NCBI RefSeq assembly: GCF_043641665.1
Contig: NC_092180.1
Location: 25,891,391 to 25,955,390 of the forward strand
Origin: Enoplosus armatus
Lineage: Eukaryota > Chordata > Actinopteri > Centrarchiformes > Enoplosidae
DNA: 64,000 bases
Reading direction: 5' to 3'
Part shown: positions 26,201-41,900 of the stretch, piece after piece
How positions within the stretch are numbered: position 1 is the stretch's first letter
Layout: each line of letters opens with the position of its first letter
Notes under the pieces: generated by a model
What the model saw: only the letters and a program-made list of their open reading frames with translations
Told to the model about the DNA's origin: nothing
The model's database searches: none
Translations under genes and position numbers: made by a program

Positions 26201-28407
26201 ATAACTGCCACAGCTCAAGTATATTAAAAAAAACAACAAGCACAACAAGGTAGACTGTAGCACAGACCAGCATGCTGCAGAACTGGGGAGGTACTGTCGG
26301 TCTTCTTGCTGCTTCTGTTGGGACAAATATCAGCATGCCGCGCAAACGTTTGATTGGCTCTATGCTGCTTCTATCAGGACACAGATGAGCTTGAAATGAA
26401 CTGGTGAGGGCAGGTGTTTACTGGACGCATGTTGGCACCGAAAACATAAAATGTGCCTCATGTGGATTAAAACATCTGCAACCACTTGGGAGTGTGCTGG
26501 TGAATGTTTTTTTTTTTCCAGTGTGAGACTAAAAAATAAAAACTGTCTTTCTCTAGAACTTATACCTCATTTACACATTCATACATAGAGATCTGCAGCC
26601 TGTTGCACCAGCTTAACGTACGTTGATCATCAAGTCTCATGCAGCATTCAGATAACATAGAATATTATAGAAAAGTGCGTTTGTCCATCTAACGTCACCT
26701 AATCAACAATTCACAGATAATTTATCAATCACCACATGTAAGTACGGTCATAAACCATGCTGATAACAACATCGTCAAAGGTCTTCACAGCTACTAGTTT
26801 ATGTTGCAGACAACCAAGTTGTGCCAGTGGCAATCTCAAGTGAATGGAGCACAAAAATCACACTTATGGTAACTGTACGACACAATACTGAGTGCATATT
26901 AGTGTCATCATAAATGTAAAGTGATGTTTTCAATCACAGTCAATGGGCTCTCTACCAGCACCCTACAGGTCATCACTTTAGACATTTCCTGCACCCCATT
27001 TCAATTAATTGTTGGGAGATAAGTTAGATGACACGACAGAGGGGAGAGCATTAAAAATAAAAGTGGAAATGAAACTTGAAGGGTGCTCTCAATCAGACTC
27101 AAGTCATTTCAACAAGTCATCACTAGAGTCAAGTCTATGTTCTCTGTATCCATTCAGGAGGAACATGAAAATTCCTGGGGCACACTTTCTCCCCCCACTT
27201 TCTAATCACAAAACTTTGGTTTGGTGAAAGCATGTGATGTCTGTTTGGGATCTTCAAACTGGACTTCATCAGCCTACATTCCAACATTCTAGTAAATATA
27301 AACTTGCACTTCCTAATTAAAAAAGTGAAGTAAAGTGAGTTAATCCAAGTTGATACCCGGATTTAGACGGCTTTTCTGGAGAGAAGAGAAGAGAAGAGAA
27401 GAGAAGCAGAGCGTGGTGAGATGAGCGGTCCTTGAGTTATTCATAGCCTCTCCATCAGATTTGTTAAGGGGATTGGAAGCAATTTAAAGGCCTCCGCTGA
27501 CTGTTTGACTCGAGCAGCATTATGTCTCTCTATTCCATTATGTTGAGACGCAGTGTGGGGATAAAGACCAGGCTTCCTATTAGCCTCTGTATAAACAGAT
27601 AGGGTGATGCTAGGCGGGTGCTAAGTCTCGGCAGAGAAGGAGAACTCTGACATTGAGGAGAACAGACAGCAGCAGGCGAGAGCCTGTACTATCGCCTCGC
27701 TTTGTCTCACTATCACCTTCCCTCTATCTGTTTCTCTCGGCACACACATACCCCCTTATCTGCCCTACTCTGTGGCCCAGGACACTAGCATCGTTGCTGT
27801 GGATCAAGAGGTGTTATGACTCTGAAGAACAGTGCGCTGAGAACAGTCACAGGTCTGCAACTCGAAACAAATGAATGGGCACATTAAAGGCACAATTTGT
27901 GACCTAAATGTAAAAAAAACAGGCACACCACCAAAATTCAAATCACAGGAGTGGAACCTGCCAGATAGACTAATGCTAGACATTTACATCAGTAAAGTTT
28001 GAGGAAAAACAGGCCTTTTTGGAGCAGAAATCCCTCAATGAGCATTGGCCCAGTTCTCAAAAAGAATGCCAGGAAATAACATGAGGAACCCGCTTTAAAT
28101 GTGACATTCATTTTTTCTGTTAACTTTCAATACGTTAAATGGATAATGTTACTAAAACTGGTGTAATTTTTTTTTTACCTCACTGTAGTGACTAACTAAC
28201 TGACAAGGCCTCTCCTCCACAGAATCCGGTTGTTCTCCTCCATATAGAAACAGATTATTAAAGAACAGTAATGCTGCAAACCCAAATTGGCTAAAAGAGC
28301 AGAACAGCGAGGGAAGGAGGAAAGGGAAGAGGGTGGGAGAGTTGGTGTGTAGAGTTGTAGCTAATTACTCTGTTCACACCAGTCCCCTGTTACTCCCATG
28401 CCTGCCA

Positions 28408-28441
<34 letters not shown>

Positions 28442-29935
28442 CACTGTACTAACCCACACACACTATCCGTTCCTTTGTCTTCAGCACTGAGGCAACAGCG
28501 AGCCTCCTCGATGTTCGCTAAAATGAGCAGTCATTTTATTCTGCCAGCCTGTGCTTGCAACCTTCCAATTAGCAGCTTATTAAAAATGCTGGTGTGCTTT
28601 TATGGAGCTGTCAGGGCTCGGTTAGGCCTCACTACTGACTCACAAGAAAAGTCAGGTCACTGAGTCATCCAAGGCTTACATAGCCAGTTCATAGACAGTT
28701 GCGGGGATGAGCGAAGACATGACCGCTAGTGGCATGTTGATTCCACGGTGCTGGGACTATATATTGGAACGGGATGACTGCATGACTCCTTTCATAACTG
28801 AACTCGTCTCTCTTCCTTGCTGCTCTGTTGTCCTTCCCTTCACCTGCTCTCTAGCACTGTGTCATACAGAGGTAAGGGCAGCCAAGTGATACAGTAAGTG
28901 AGGATTCAGTCTGTGGTCCAGACAAAAAGCAGAATTCTGGTCAATAAAGAGGGAAACACTAAACATGACCCCTCCCCCTCTGCGACAATCAGTAACAAAT
29001 AGGCCTTAAACGTGTTAACAACTGTTGCTGTAGTTCTGTGCTGCTCTATGTAATTTGCAGGAACACAGCAGGGAGCTGAATTGCTCCCCTGGATTCCCAC
29101 AAATTTTGAAAATCTAATCAGCAACGTCTTGGATATCATACACCATATAGAGGTGAACAAATGAACAATGCATCCCCCGTCTATTCATTTTGAAAATGCA
29201 GAACATGATGACATTCATTACTTAAATTGAAGATGAAAAACACTTATGAGGGAAACTCAGCGACTCATGTTTCCCTTTTAAACTTCCTCTCTCTCCTTCT
29301 TTTCCCTGATACTTTTTTCTTTCTAACCCTCCTTCACACTCCAATATCCAATCCATGTCCACACTTTTTCAGTCTAGAGGGGCTATCTGAGGCCAACAAC
29401 AACAGTAACAGCAGCAGCAGTATTACCACCCCCTCCCTGTACCTGTAAAAGGCCTTGCAGCAGCAGTGGCGGTGGTTTATCCAGGCTGTAGTGCAGAGTG
29501 GATCTGACAGCCAGCACTGCGGCTGCTGCATTAGTGTCTGATGGGCTATGTGTGTTTGTGCATGTGTACTGTCACCTCACTCATCTTCACCACGCTCCAA
29601 GACATTACGGTTGTGTGCTTCTGTGCGTGTGTTGGCGGGGCAACAAAAAGCAAATGTTTGGCACGAAAAAAAAAGGTGCGACAGAAGAGGATGAGGGCAG
29701 AGCACGAGAGAGGGACGGAGGAAGCTACAGAAAGGAGGGAAAAGATAAAGAGAGGCAGAGAGACATGAAGAGATAAAGTGATAGAAAGAAAGACACAGAC
29801 AGAGCTGATCTTCTCTTTTCTTCATTTCTCTAATGCCTCTGAGCAGGTTATTTCTTAGCTTGTTACTCTGCAAACAAGTTGTGATTCCTTTCCCCTGTTG
29901 GCTGTCAAAGGGATATACATGCACACAGATACAAA

Positions 29936-30001
<66 letters not shown>

Positions 30002-32843
30002 CACTTTTGTGTGCTCTATCCCCTCTGGGTTGCTTAGGAGATGGGCTCAAGGAAGGCCGCCATGCTGACTGATCTCATTGCTCTGTTTATGGGGGTTAGG
30101 GGACAAATGTCCACTTTGCTGAGTTGTTTGTGCGTGATGGACTTTCAATGAGGCAGACAGTAATGAGGCACAGTGAGAAGGTTGAAAGCACTGAGAGAGT
30201 GCGCCTGGACTTGCTTGTTGTTGTGTTTGTGTGTCTTGCGTATGTTTGTCCTGCTGTAAGCCATCAGTCAAGCCCTCGGTGTCCGTCTGCATGCATCAAT
30301 TTGTTCCCCCCGTCTTTAACCCTCGGACTGATCCATGTCTCAGCTGGACAGAGGGAGGGCCCTTGGCATTCTGAAGGAAATGTCACAGCCGTCACCAGTG
30401 TAACAGATACTGTGCCTCCAACAGGCATTGGAAGGGTCGCCTCACTCTCAGCTGGGAGGGAGCAGGCGATAAGGTTAGTCTGAAAATATGTAGGCCTTCA
30501 AGTCCTATCTACTGAGATCTGGTGCTTGCTTCAATGCATATTGCATACAGTATGTACAAAGAGATATGGATGCCCAAAATCTTACTGTTCACCCAAAGAA
30601 AGCAAAGCCAAATCAGCCAACGTCAGCGATCACAACAGCTCATACAAAAAAATGGGACTTATGTGACATTTGGTCTGTATAATGAAGTGAAGTGACATGT
30701 CCTGCCAACAGACACACTCCTCTCCATGCACAAGAGTTTTTTTTAGAATTATAGTTGGTAATGTCCCTTCTCAGACACTTGTCAAAGTGAGAAAAGGCAG
30801 TAGTGCAGCAGGCTTTAAATAGTTTCCAGCCTTGTGTAAAACCTGGCAAAATACAGCCAGGACAACAAGGAGAATATACTCTTTAAATCAATCGAGACAA
30901 ACCTTTTCTTACAAGGGACAATGTGTCTGGTGATGGAGTACAATGATGCAATAAAAAAAACGCATTATTTCTACAGCACTTTTCAAAAGTGTGGACAAAG
31001 TGCTTCAGGAGACAAATAAAACTTAAAAAGTTCCCAAATAGGGCAATAAATATGTGTAAGACAGGGATACAAGGAACGTACATTTAGTGTGTGTGGTGAG
31101 CCTCTGCAGCTTTGGAGAGAAAAAAGCACATTGCTGGCATGTGCTGCAGGTCTCTTGTACCTTGCAGACGAGACCGCCTGTGCAGATCAAGAAGAGACTT
31201 AAAATATGATATTGATTCTATGAGGCTGAGATTCTCAGGAAGGTCGTTCCAAAGCTCTAACACTAGTGCTAACAGCAAAAGCCTGCTAACCTTTAGCCTT
31301 TCACAGTGATACAGGAATAGTTTGGAGGTGTCTCCCTGAAGACTTCAAGCAGCAAAGACCACAGGCTCACATGGAATAAAAACATATATAACCGGACACC
31401 AGTCGATACAAAGCCTAAACGTGACCAGTAAAACCAAACAAATCTTAAACCAAGCCAACCAATGACAAGATTCTTAAATGGGTGCATGTGTAGTTGTAGT
31501 TGGCCAATACAATCTTCACGAGCCACATTATTTTCTCCCAAGACAGCAGTGAGGGCCACGTTAAATGAACGCATTTGCAATCTTCTCTGTATCGCTGAAA
31601 TTTAGTATTGATTTAAATGTTTTAATGTTCCTCCACATGACTGGACAAGCTTTTCAGTATGTTTCTCAAAATGTATGGCGAAATGCAAAAGTGTCCCTTT
31701 TAGAGGTGTGAGAGGGGACTGTGTGGGGTTGGAGCCAAAATCTTCTCTGGCCACCTCCATTGATATGTAGCCCTGTCCCTCTGCTAGCAAGGAACCATTG
31801 GACTGTGAAACAAGCTTTTCGGAACTTGCCCAAAGCCCACAAAGACGATTTACTATAGTGTCGAAAGAAGGAGCAGAAGAAAACCTTTAAAAAAAAGTAC
31901 ATTTGTACTGCTACCTTGTCGGCTGAGAGAGAACAGCCAGGGTAAGCTGTGCCATCACATACACTTCACTTGTTAATGCAGTGAAATATGACAGTCAATT
32001 TTTCCCCCTCAGTTAAAATGTCTGACAGAGGCTGAGAGGGTTGAAAGATTCTCCTCAAAAGATGCTTTTCTCTTTCAGAGATTTTTCTTCCCAGAGGCTA
32101 CACCATGGCTGGCTTGGTAGCTTTGTCACAACATTTTCAATAAAGAATGAATGTGAATGCTGCCAGTCAGTGTCATGGCAACAACACTGATTTATATGAA
32201 TATACACACTCAATACTGCAACCAAACGCTCAAACATGCACCTGCGTGTACTGCTGTGTGTACACACCGATGTTAGCTCAGACATGCGCATATGCACAAC
32301 TATTACTCACACAAACACGTACAGGCACATCAATAAACTGTACTTCACACCCTGATGTTAGTTCTGAGGTCTGCACAGTCACATTAGCACACCCAACACC
32401 CTCCCCAACACAACCACCACACACAATTAACACACACACACTCAGCTAAAATTCAGAATCCAGGCCAGGAACAAAGTGAAAAAGCTCTGCAGAATAAATC
32501 CGTCTCTAAGCCAACATGTAGCCCTACTCCACACGGTGTGACTTCCACCCCGATCTATCAAAAACGTCTCATTCACAAACATGGCAAAACACACCAGCGC
32601 AGAATGGAGCAATGCTATTCCCGGAAGAAATAATCTCCTAAAACCATTACAGGGAACAACGTAGGTGCAGTAGCTGTAGGGAGGATTATGGCCAAACCCT
32701 CTCTTATACATACACACAGACACACACACTTTCCATCCTATTTTGCTCACTTTCTTTATGCTCTACATGTGTACGTGTAAATAGAAACTGCTCACGGAAC
32801 TACTGTAACAAGCACAGGAAAGCTTGTTCCATGGACTGGAACG

Positions 32844-32905
<62 letters not shown>

Positions 32906-35900
32906 AGGACGTGCATCAGCGGAGTGTGCCAAAATCAAGAGTGACGTGCACTGTATTAGCCCTCAATACACTGTCTAGTGTATGTGTTAAATTTACAGAG
33001 GGCAGATTACATATTAAGATTGTTGTAAAAAAAATGACAGCGCTTGTCAAGCCAACCATGTTTGTGCCTGTAAAACCATAAAACAATGGCATGTCTTGGT
33101 GTTCCGAAGGTCTAAGTCGCAAACCAAGAAACCGTGACACCACAACATCTTCAAATCCAACCAGGGACCTTTCCTACCTATCTTCCCACACTGTTTCACT
33201 CATCGTTCAGACCCTTTGGTCTTAACTAGCCAGTAAAGGCAAAGAGTGCCATAGTAAGACTAAGGGGTTCTACTGGTGTGAACCTTGCAGCAATAGTGCG
33301 CAATTGTATTTCTCATCAAAACAATCCATACGATAACCATGTGCCGTTAAATACCACCGTAGGGGCATAAATGAAATGAAAGCAGAATATAAAATGTGGT
33401 CTACCTATATGGTAGTATAGGTTATACCTAAAATGGTGTAAAAAACGGTAGTTTGGCCAGACTGGGGGAGGAACGGACGGTTCTGAGGCAGTTATTAGCT
33501 GAGTGAGAAGTTTAATTGATCTATGAGTTTTCATGGAACCGCGAGAACTGTTTTGAATGCGTCCTTCTCTAACACGCCTGTTGATTTACACTACAATAGA
33601 AACTGCACATGTAGCACAGGGGTTTCTATGGTTATTTTGCACCAGTCTGCTGGTGCATTTTACCAGCAGATCTGCCATGCGTAATTGTGGCTTACTAGTG
33701 CACAACATCACTCCGGTTAGAGACTGTAGATGCAACAGATATCTGCTGACTTCAGATGGCTGTGAAGAGAGTCATAATGTAGAGGGACCTTCAGTAGCCT
33801 ACTAACTGTCGTGGATTACAGAGATGGTAAAAATCACTCATTAATCTTTATTCTGCCTCGCTGGCATTGATGCCATAACCGGAATAAAACTGGGTGATCA
33901 CATGTCAGCTGGTTGACGTGGTCATAAACTGTAAAGTATTGGGACACATCTTCTGGGAACCATGAATGTCTGTACCACATTCAAATTTTATATATTGATT
34001 ATATATCATGGATGATATGAGAAATTTTTACTGGATTTCTGAACATTTGGACCTACTGGCGGTGCTAGAGGAAATCTCAGAGGATCACCAAAGTCAGTTG
34101 GATTCATCCACTGGGCACCATGAATGTCTGTACACAATGTCATGGCAATCAATCCAATAGTCATTGCAATATATCAGTCTGGGACCAAAGTGGTGGACTG
34201 ACCAACAGACAGACTGACACTGCCATCCATTTTATTTTTTGTTTGACAAAATCAGAGATTTTTTACAAATACCTTGTTGCAGGTTGTTGTAAATGAAACA
34301 GAAACGAGTCACATCAACATTTAGAACTGCCCTTTGTACATGTCCGTGTAGTTTTCTTCTAGACAAGGGAATTTATTTTGGGACAGAACACGGGGAGACC
34401 GTATAACCTCGGGCTGCGGTCACAGCGCTGTGCGTATCGGAGAGGAAACGCTCTGCCTCATTTATTCCTATTATTCATTTATCTGCAAAAACACCTGTGC
34501 TTACCAAAATAAACACAGCATCTCTTTTGCCCGTTTGACGCTGTGCCAGCTTTCCTGGAGGTGGAGATGCTACAAACGACACACCTCAAAGGGCTGGCGC
34601 ATCACACCAGGCGCTCCTAACATGCCTGTGAGCTTACTCCAAATCTCTGTAAAATGGGAAAATTAGAATGTGTGGAATAGCGGTGAATGCAACTGATGTA
34701 TTAATGAAGATGTAGGCTACATGTGGCTGTGGGTGCAGAGGGTTTAGCACTGGGATGTGTTCCTCTCTGTTTTGGTAGAGAGGGAACGTGTAAAGACAGT
34801 TGTTTAGATCCTTGAAAATAAGCCCAAACTAATTATGTTTTCTATCCACACCATGCCAGACTTTTTCTCCACTGGAAAGTGAGCTTTTCGAAGTGGCTAA
34901 GATTGTGTGGATGGACAAACATGACTTTTTAAAAACACTGGCCTATTGTTTGTTAGTTTGTCAGACTGTCACAAACATGTCCAAAGTATTTCCACAAGTC
35001 AGACAGGCCTAATCACCTAAGATTTTCTCTGCGATCTTTCATTTTGGGTCTTTATAATTAATCACATAACAAAGACGCTATCATTGACATATCTTTGTTT
35101 CTTTTGCAAGACAGCTGCACAAGTATGTAATACAGTTATTAGATCAAGAGTCTCAGTGCATCAGCCCATGAATGTTTTGGGGCAGTGAATCAGGCTGCCT
35201 GTCTGATGGGGCTTTATTTATAAGCCTGTTTGCTGTAGTGCTCATGTTGATGGTAGCATATCATTCAATTTAACTCTGAAATAGGTTTATATATGAGAGC
35301 TCCCCTTGGATTATTGGATAAAAAGGAACAGAAACATATGCTGTAAACTCACTAGTTACCCAGAGAGAAGCAATAAAACACCATTATCATTATATAATTA
35401 TTACTATTATTAGAAAGATTATTCAAATTCCTGTGATAGCCTTCCTCACTGGGGGAATGTCTCTCTCTGTGATAGTGCCCTGATTATCAAAATGGCTATT
35501 AAAAATGTCTCACTCTGTCATCCAAATGTAAACTTAATCCCTGTATAATCAATTCTTCTTCTTGGCCACCCTTGTTAGGTGGCAAATCTGTTCTCTTCCC
35601 CCCCACCAACACCACATTATTAGTCAGACAATCAACAAGCCACTTCGACACAGAGCTAGTTTAATTGGATGCTGCACAGAGCATTACCATGCCCGTTGCC
35701 TAGCAATGACTCCTTATGCCAGCATTGCTGTCTTTGTGCATGTTTTTCCCAAAATGGCATCTATAATTACTTTGCAATTACTACCTTTTCCCTCAAACCA
35801 GTTTTTATCATGCTCCTGATAGCTTCCTGCCTAACGGTGCTCTTTCTGAATTGACATGACGTGATATGGCCCCTGCAGGTTACCATGATCCAGTACTGGA

Positions 35901-38900
35901 GACGGATCGAATACAGGTGAATACTCCCAGTGTATACCATTCAAATGATAAGAACATCTCCTGTGGTCAATTGGCTTTGATGATTACTGGAGCTTTGAGG
36001 GCTATTGAAGCACCTGCTCACCTCAGCCATCTATTGTATAAATCTGAACCTGCGGGCTGGCCAGCAAAAGCCGCTTTTCTGCTAATTAGTTGTCACTGTG
36101 GCGAGACGGAACCAGAACAGAAAAACTACATCTACAAAGCCAGCTCAATGCTTAATGATATCTTTGCTTTTGTGGTGCAATGATAGCAATATACTGTACA
36201 TACAATGTTTTTCGTGGCACTATCAAACCAGCTTGAGGTGACTGGGCCAAAATGCTGAAGACGTGTTTTACTCTCACAGAGGAAAATCCTAGTGGATCTG
36301 TGAGAAGGGCTGCAAGCCATGTTCTCCTAAACTTCTCTTATGCGATATTTTATCCAGTCTTTGTCCCGTCTTTCCTTACGCTCTTGACTCCTGTCACTAT
36401 ATTATTGACTGAAGTCAACTTCCTTAAAGAGGCCTGACATCCCTCAATGTGTAAGGCCAGAGACAAAATAACCGGGAAACAAAAGAGCACAAGCACAAAG
36501 CCGTTACGAATGTGTTGCTGTTAGAGACACTGGCTGGAGGAGCACGATAGTAACAAAAGAGATTATGAGCCATATGCAGTATGTTGCTGCCAGGTTGGCT
36601 GGCTGGAGGGTCCAATAAGAGGGCTAAATGAGTCCTTGACACAGGCCAGGAAACAATTCCAGACATTTTTTTTTTTTGCTGGCAGTGCTGATATATTGAG
36701 GTCGGCCAATACACTACCATGAGACTGTTTACAGCTATGACACTGGACTGAGATTGGAGTTGTGACACGGCCCTGAAACAGCCCTCATCCCTCCTTGGAC
36801 CAGACTAACAAAATACCTCACGGTATTACTGTACAGGTAGGTGAGAGAGGGGACACTTGGAGCTTCCCAATTGTGAATCATTGCTCAAAATGATGAGAGA
36901 AAAGGTGTCCCATTTAAGACCGCTTCAATTTAATGGTATTTCCGTTTTATTAATAGCCTTAATTTGTTTCGCTTTCTTGTGTTTTCATGTGTTACATGAC
37001 TTTGTCCTGTGATTGACTTTTGATTAGTCGATCTAGCCAGGGCCCTTCCCTGGGCAGTCATTTTAGACAGACACACTCATCAAGATGGTCAGAAACGTTG
37101 TGCCGCAGATCCTCTATGAGGCCCCTGTGCGACTCAAATACATTTTTGAAACTTTCTCCTTTTCCCCTGTTTATCCAACTTGCATTTATATGGTCATTTA
37201 GTAAGTAAGTTGTTGTAGTAAGTAATGTTGAGCTGTAAAGTATTGCATTTTCCAACTCTAATTTACCTTAAAGTGGCTTACTAGCAGGACCCAGATTGTC
37301 TTTATAACTCTCTCTCTCCCTGCTTAAGCCACACTGTGATGCTCCAGCCGGTAGCGCTTAGAAGAGCAGGTGGTCACAGCAGACAGAGAGCTGAGCCATG
37401 CTGAAGACTCACTCACCGCCTTGCTCATCCCCCTCCCACCCTTCCTTTCCCCTTTATCTTTCCTACCATCCTTTTCTTTCAAATCATTCATCTTCTCTGA
37501 CTCGTCTTTATTCCTCCATCACTTTCTGCCTACTTTCCTCTTCTCTATCCCTCTGCCTCCATCTGGATGCCCCCACAGACAGTGGCAGACAAAGAGTCTG
37601 ACATCCACCAGATGTACAGCCACTGGTTCTCCTCCTCTCGCTCTGTTGTTCCTGCAGCACATTTACCCACACCAAACTAAATGCAGCTGAATGCACTTAA
37701 GGACATTCAGTGATCACTTTCCTTGTGCTGCGCAGCCTATCAAGAGACTGACAGACAGGCTGACATGCAGACCATCCCTCTGACTGACTGATGAGTTGCA
37801 CCGTGCTTGATAAAGCAGTAAAAACCAATGATGCCCAAACAAAAATCTGTACTGAAACCAAAACACCAAATATTGCTACCAGGATTTCTGCCACAAAAAG
37901 TGGAAGTTTATTGACTTTGTCTTAATCCCCTAACAGATTAAATATGAATTAAAATCTGCTCTGGTTAAACTGTGACAGCCCTAGGAATAAAACCACACGG
38001 CACAAAAAGATACCTGCAGTGAGTATGACATGACTAAATCCTCTCTGATTACCTTAAACACAAGGATTAGTTTCCAGAGGAAAAAAAAAATCCTCCCATA
38101 AGTCTAAGTGACAGCGCTACACTTGGTGGGCAGAAGGACAGAAGTGAAATGCTGTAAAACAAGAACGGGGCGATTTCTCCATTCACTGGTGAAGAAAATG
38201 GCTGTTGCGTTCTCTCTCAGTCAACTTGAAAATTGGTGGCATTAAGTATGTGTTTTGGCCTCTTGTCTGGTTCCTGGAGTTTCCACAGGAAAAACTTCAG
38301 AAAGCTATGCCTGTTAGTTTCAAGTACACCACCTGCATCCTCTGAGATTTTTCTTACAAGAACAGAGGTCAGCATTGGTCTGGAGAGAATCAATAAACCA
38401 GGCACCATCTAGCCATTGTCACGGGGTGTGCTTTGGTTTCTACTGTACCTGTACTCTACTTCTATTTTTTCCACTAAAAGTAGTGGGGCAGAGCGACCAA
38501 CCACTGTATCGCTATCTTACTTTCTCAAATGTTTCTGGAGAGCTGGTCAGTGGGGTGGGAGCTGGTCTGGTGCTTGTCTCGTTCACTATTGCTCCTACGC
38601 GACGGTCCTCGTGACCAAACGTTATTAGCCACTTTTTTCCATTATTGTCTGTCCCACAACTGAACTGCACGTGCCTACCCTACCAAACATAAGCACACAA
38701 ACATGACGTTTGTTCTGGTATCCAAAGCAATGTCTCCTTTTCATTGACATATATCCAAAATGTTCCGGTAAACAGTAAAAACACAAGGTGGAACCCAGAA
38801 CCAAAGCCTTAAAGGTTCTTCAAAGTTTAGGTTATGGGAAGCTTCAGGTTCAGGGTCTCACAGTGAAAAAGAGCTATTCAACTGGTAAGGGTTAGTCCAC

Positions 38901-41900
38901 CCATAAGGTCTTCTTACTTCGATGCTGCAATGTTTGATGCATTCCTGGAGTTCACTTCAGATAAAGTGTTATTTGTTAGCTATCAAACTAGTGTGTGACT
39001 ACTGAGGCATGTCTGTGATTGCAGCTATGATTGTGGATAGGGACACATTTTCATTTCTGGACTGATGGGACGACTATAAAGTTGAACTGAATAAAAAAAC
39101 ATTCAGGGAAAAAAACTGTACGGTGTGTAATCAAAAAACATATCCTATTCTTCAACAGTGCTGTAGCTTCAATTTGTACGTTAGTATGACAGTTAGTAAG
39201 CAGACTACACTTGAGACTTTCTGGTATATAGCTTTTGAAAAGAGACCTGTATGATGCCAAAGGCATGTCGATCCTTGGAGGGTCTCATGTAATTAAATGT
39301 GCAGAATTACATCCCTTTTCAAAAACGGCCTCCCAAGGTGCTGACACCCCAGAGATTATGTCATTTCAGCACGGTTGTTCTTTGTTCCATTTTTGTTTCC
39401 TGTATCTCAATCCAGAACTCAACTGTCTTTTTATACCTTTATACCTAGCATTCTCCTAACACATTAATAACACTTGTTGTTGCTCCATGTGGGGTAACAC
39501 TGAAAGCCCATAGTGGAGGAATAAGTTTCAAAATAAAAGAAGGTGGCGAGGATTTAGGTCAAAGTTGTAATGAATCAATGGCACAATGTGCATCCAATAA
39601 AATGAAGTGCAAGGTACACAGTGGGGTCTAAGGGGAGGTGAGTATGTTTGGTTTTATAGCTATGTGCATTTACACATTCAGTGTTATACAGAGAAGCTAA
39701 ATGTTATTAGTCCAGGCGATAATTTGGTGTAGACTTTGTAATAACTCCCCTAATGTCTTGAATAAGGACATTTTAGTCACAGTCACTTAAACCTTGTCCT
39801 TCCACCTTGTCCTCACTTCATCACCCTGCTGCCCAAATACAGAAAACTTTGTTTTAGAAGAGTTTCGGCCCATCAGTAATGTCAGAAATATATACAGCTA
39901 ACCAAAGAGCTGGATGATTAATTTAGGAATTGAGTTCAAAGAATGGTCAGCCTGAGACGATAAAAGGAAACACTTCCCAAGATAGGAAAGAAATTTCTTC
40001 TGTTTATGTACATGGTTTTATTTCACACTTGCTTTGGCAATGTAAATATCGGTTTCCCGTAAAGCTCCTTTGAATTGAAATGAATGGAATTAGACAGGAA
40101 TTTCGGTTTGTTTCCTAGAGTGTTTGAGGGCAATTTGTCATATGTGCTTGTGCAGAAATGCAATTTTAGCCCAATAGTGAGAGGCAGAAGAAAAAAACAG
40201 AAGAAAGCTTTAGCAGGTAATATGGCCACTTAGCCTACGAAATCTGCTGTTAAAAAAGTAAGAGGTTTTGTCCATTTTAAAATATGGTTTCGGGACAGTG
40301 TTCAAAATATACATAGCTGAAAATACAAAGATTTGATAACATTGCTGTGTGATGGGTGTTGAGCACAGCTTTCCTGAAGAGTATGCTGTGTGCTGAGAAT
40401 AAAAACCCAAAGCATTTTACATTTGTTTCTCATGGTTACACATTACTTAAACATCACTGACTCACCAGCGGTGAAGTCCTTGTTGAGGTCAATGAAAGCG
40501 TTAGAGTGAGGGATGCGCATGTTGACAGGTGTACTCAGTGCATTCCAACATGCTGGAATCCTAAAAACCACAAGGCAACAGTGGGATTTAAAAGCTCCAC
40601 ATTTTAGAGAGTAATTCAAGGTATGCGAGCATTAGAAATAAACATAGGCAATTCTAAGTGAGTCTGAGAATGATTATGTTACCTCTTGGCGAGATAGCAG
40701 ACTTCGGTGGATTTGGGGTCGGTGGCTCCGAAAATGTCTGGTATCATGTCCCCATTGAAACTGTGGGAAGATTTATGTTTTCATTGAAATTGAATCACTT
40801 CATTATAACGTTTTAAAATTGATGTGAAAAATATGTTGTTCACATCAATTTCCATGAATAAGGAGGCAAAATTTAGCACAGGTGTATCTGATAAACTGGT
40901 AAGTCTGTGAACAGTACATTATGCTGGCATCTTGAATCTTATCTAAGATATACAATAATAAAAAACTGATCACACGTGTGTTTTGACATGGAACAATATT
41001 TTAAATACATGTTTGATTGGAAACACTCAAATCTAGCTAAAACATAAGACGCTTTACTTTTTCTACAACCAGCATTATAAGCAAAATATTCCAAATAGAG
41101 TTTATGTAAACACCAATCAGATTGATACTTACTCCATAACAAGAGGTTGATCTCTAAAGGTCTTGTTCAGCCTGAGCCACCCACTCATATCTGCAGAAAA
41201 TGAAAAGGCCCTGAGTTACGCTTGGTCTGGCAAAAACACTGCATTGAAAATGAGTGGGTAGGTTTCCTTGGTTCTAATGTCAACAGCTATGAACAAAGTT
41301 TCATGAAATATTCAGATGGGCACAAATCTAATAACGGCCTTAAATTGAGTTTCAGTACAAATTTGAAAACACATTTCACATAAAACCCTGGCTGATGATG
41401 AAGAGTTTCTACTGAGGTATTTTAGATTCTTTGTTTTTGGTATTGGTATATGTTTTAATACCATTTTGTTTGTTAACAGAAATAAATAAATTACAACCTT
41501 TGAGTTTGTAACTGTAATTAAAGTATTTGACATCACTGTGATGCCGTTAATGGTGCACTTTAAGTTACTGACCACTGATGCCAAACAATATATCACGTAT
41601 GTACACCACGCTATGGTAACAATACATTAAAGTATGGAAAGTAATTTTACATTTGTCTAGTCAATGTTCGTCATTCTGGATTGAATCATAATAAGCTTTT
41701 TTTACAGCACACATTTTGACTTGTCATAGTAGGAAGATTTTACTAATAACATTAACAATGGCTCCTTTCTATTCAAGGGTCCCAATAAACCATAACGGTA
41801 TGACAGTGAGCGGGCATGAACAGTACTAGGACCCAAAAACTGAAACAACTAAATGGAATTCAGCCATCATTAATATTATTACTTACCCCTGTGCTTTTCC

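Larger units (their letters stand above)
20279..40465 (-). other. itfg1: ITFG1 intron 6 (20.2 kb)
   Basis: Bounded by the donor GTGAGT at 40465 and the acceptor CTCCAG at 20279. It contains dispersed repeats, a THAP-like open frame on the plus strand, long CA/GT runs, and complex low-repeat stretches such as 27400-27630 and 35560-36180 that could be conserved noncoding sequence. I recognise no other gene. Confidence 0.85.

Noticed and set aside
29577..30050. 157-codon minus-strand open frame
   Set aside because: Its middle is a Cys-Val run from (AC)n and the rest is a purine-tract shadow. No domain is visible.
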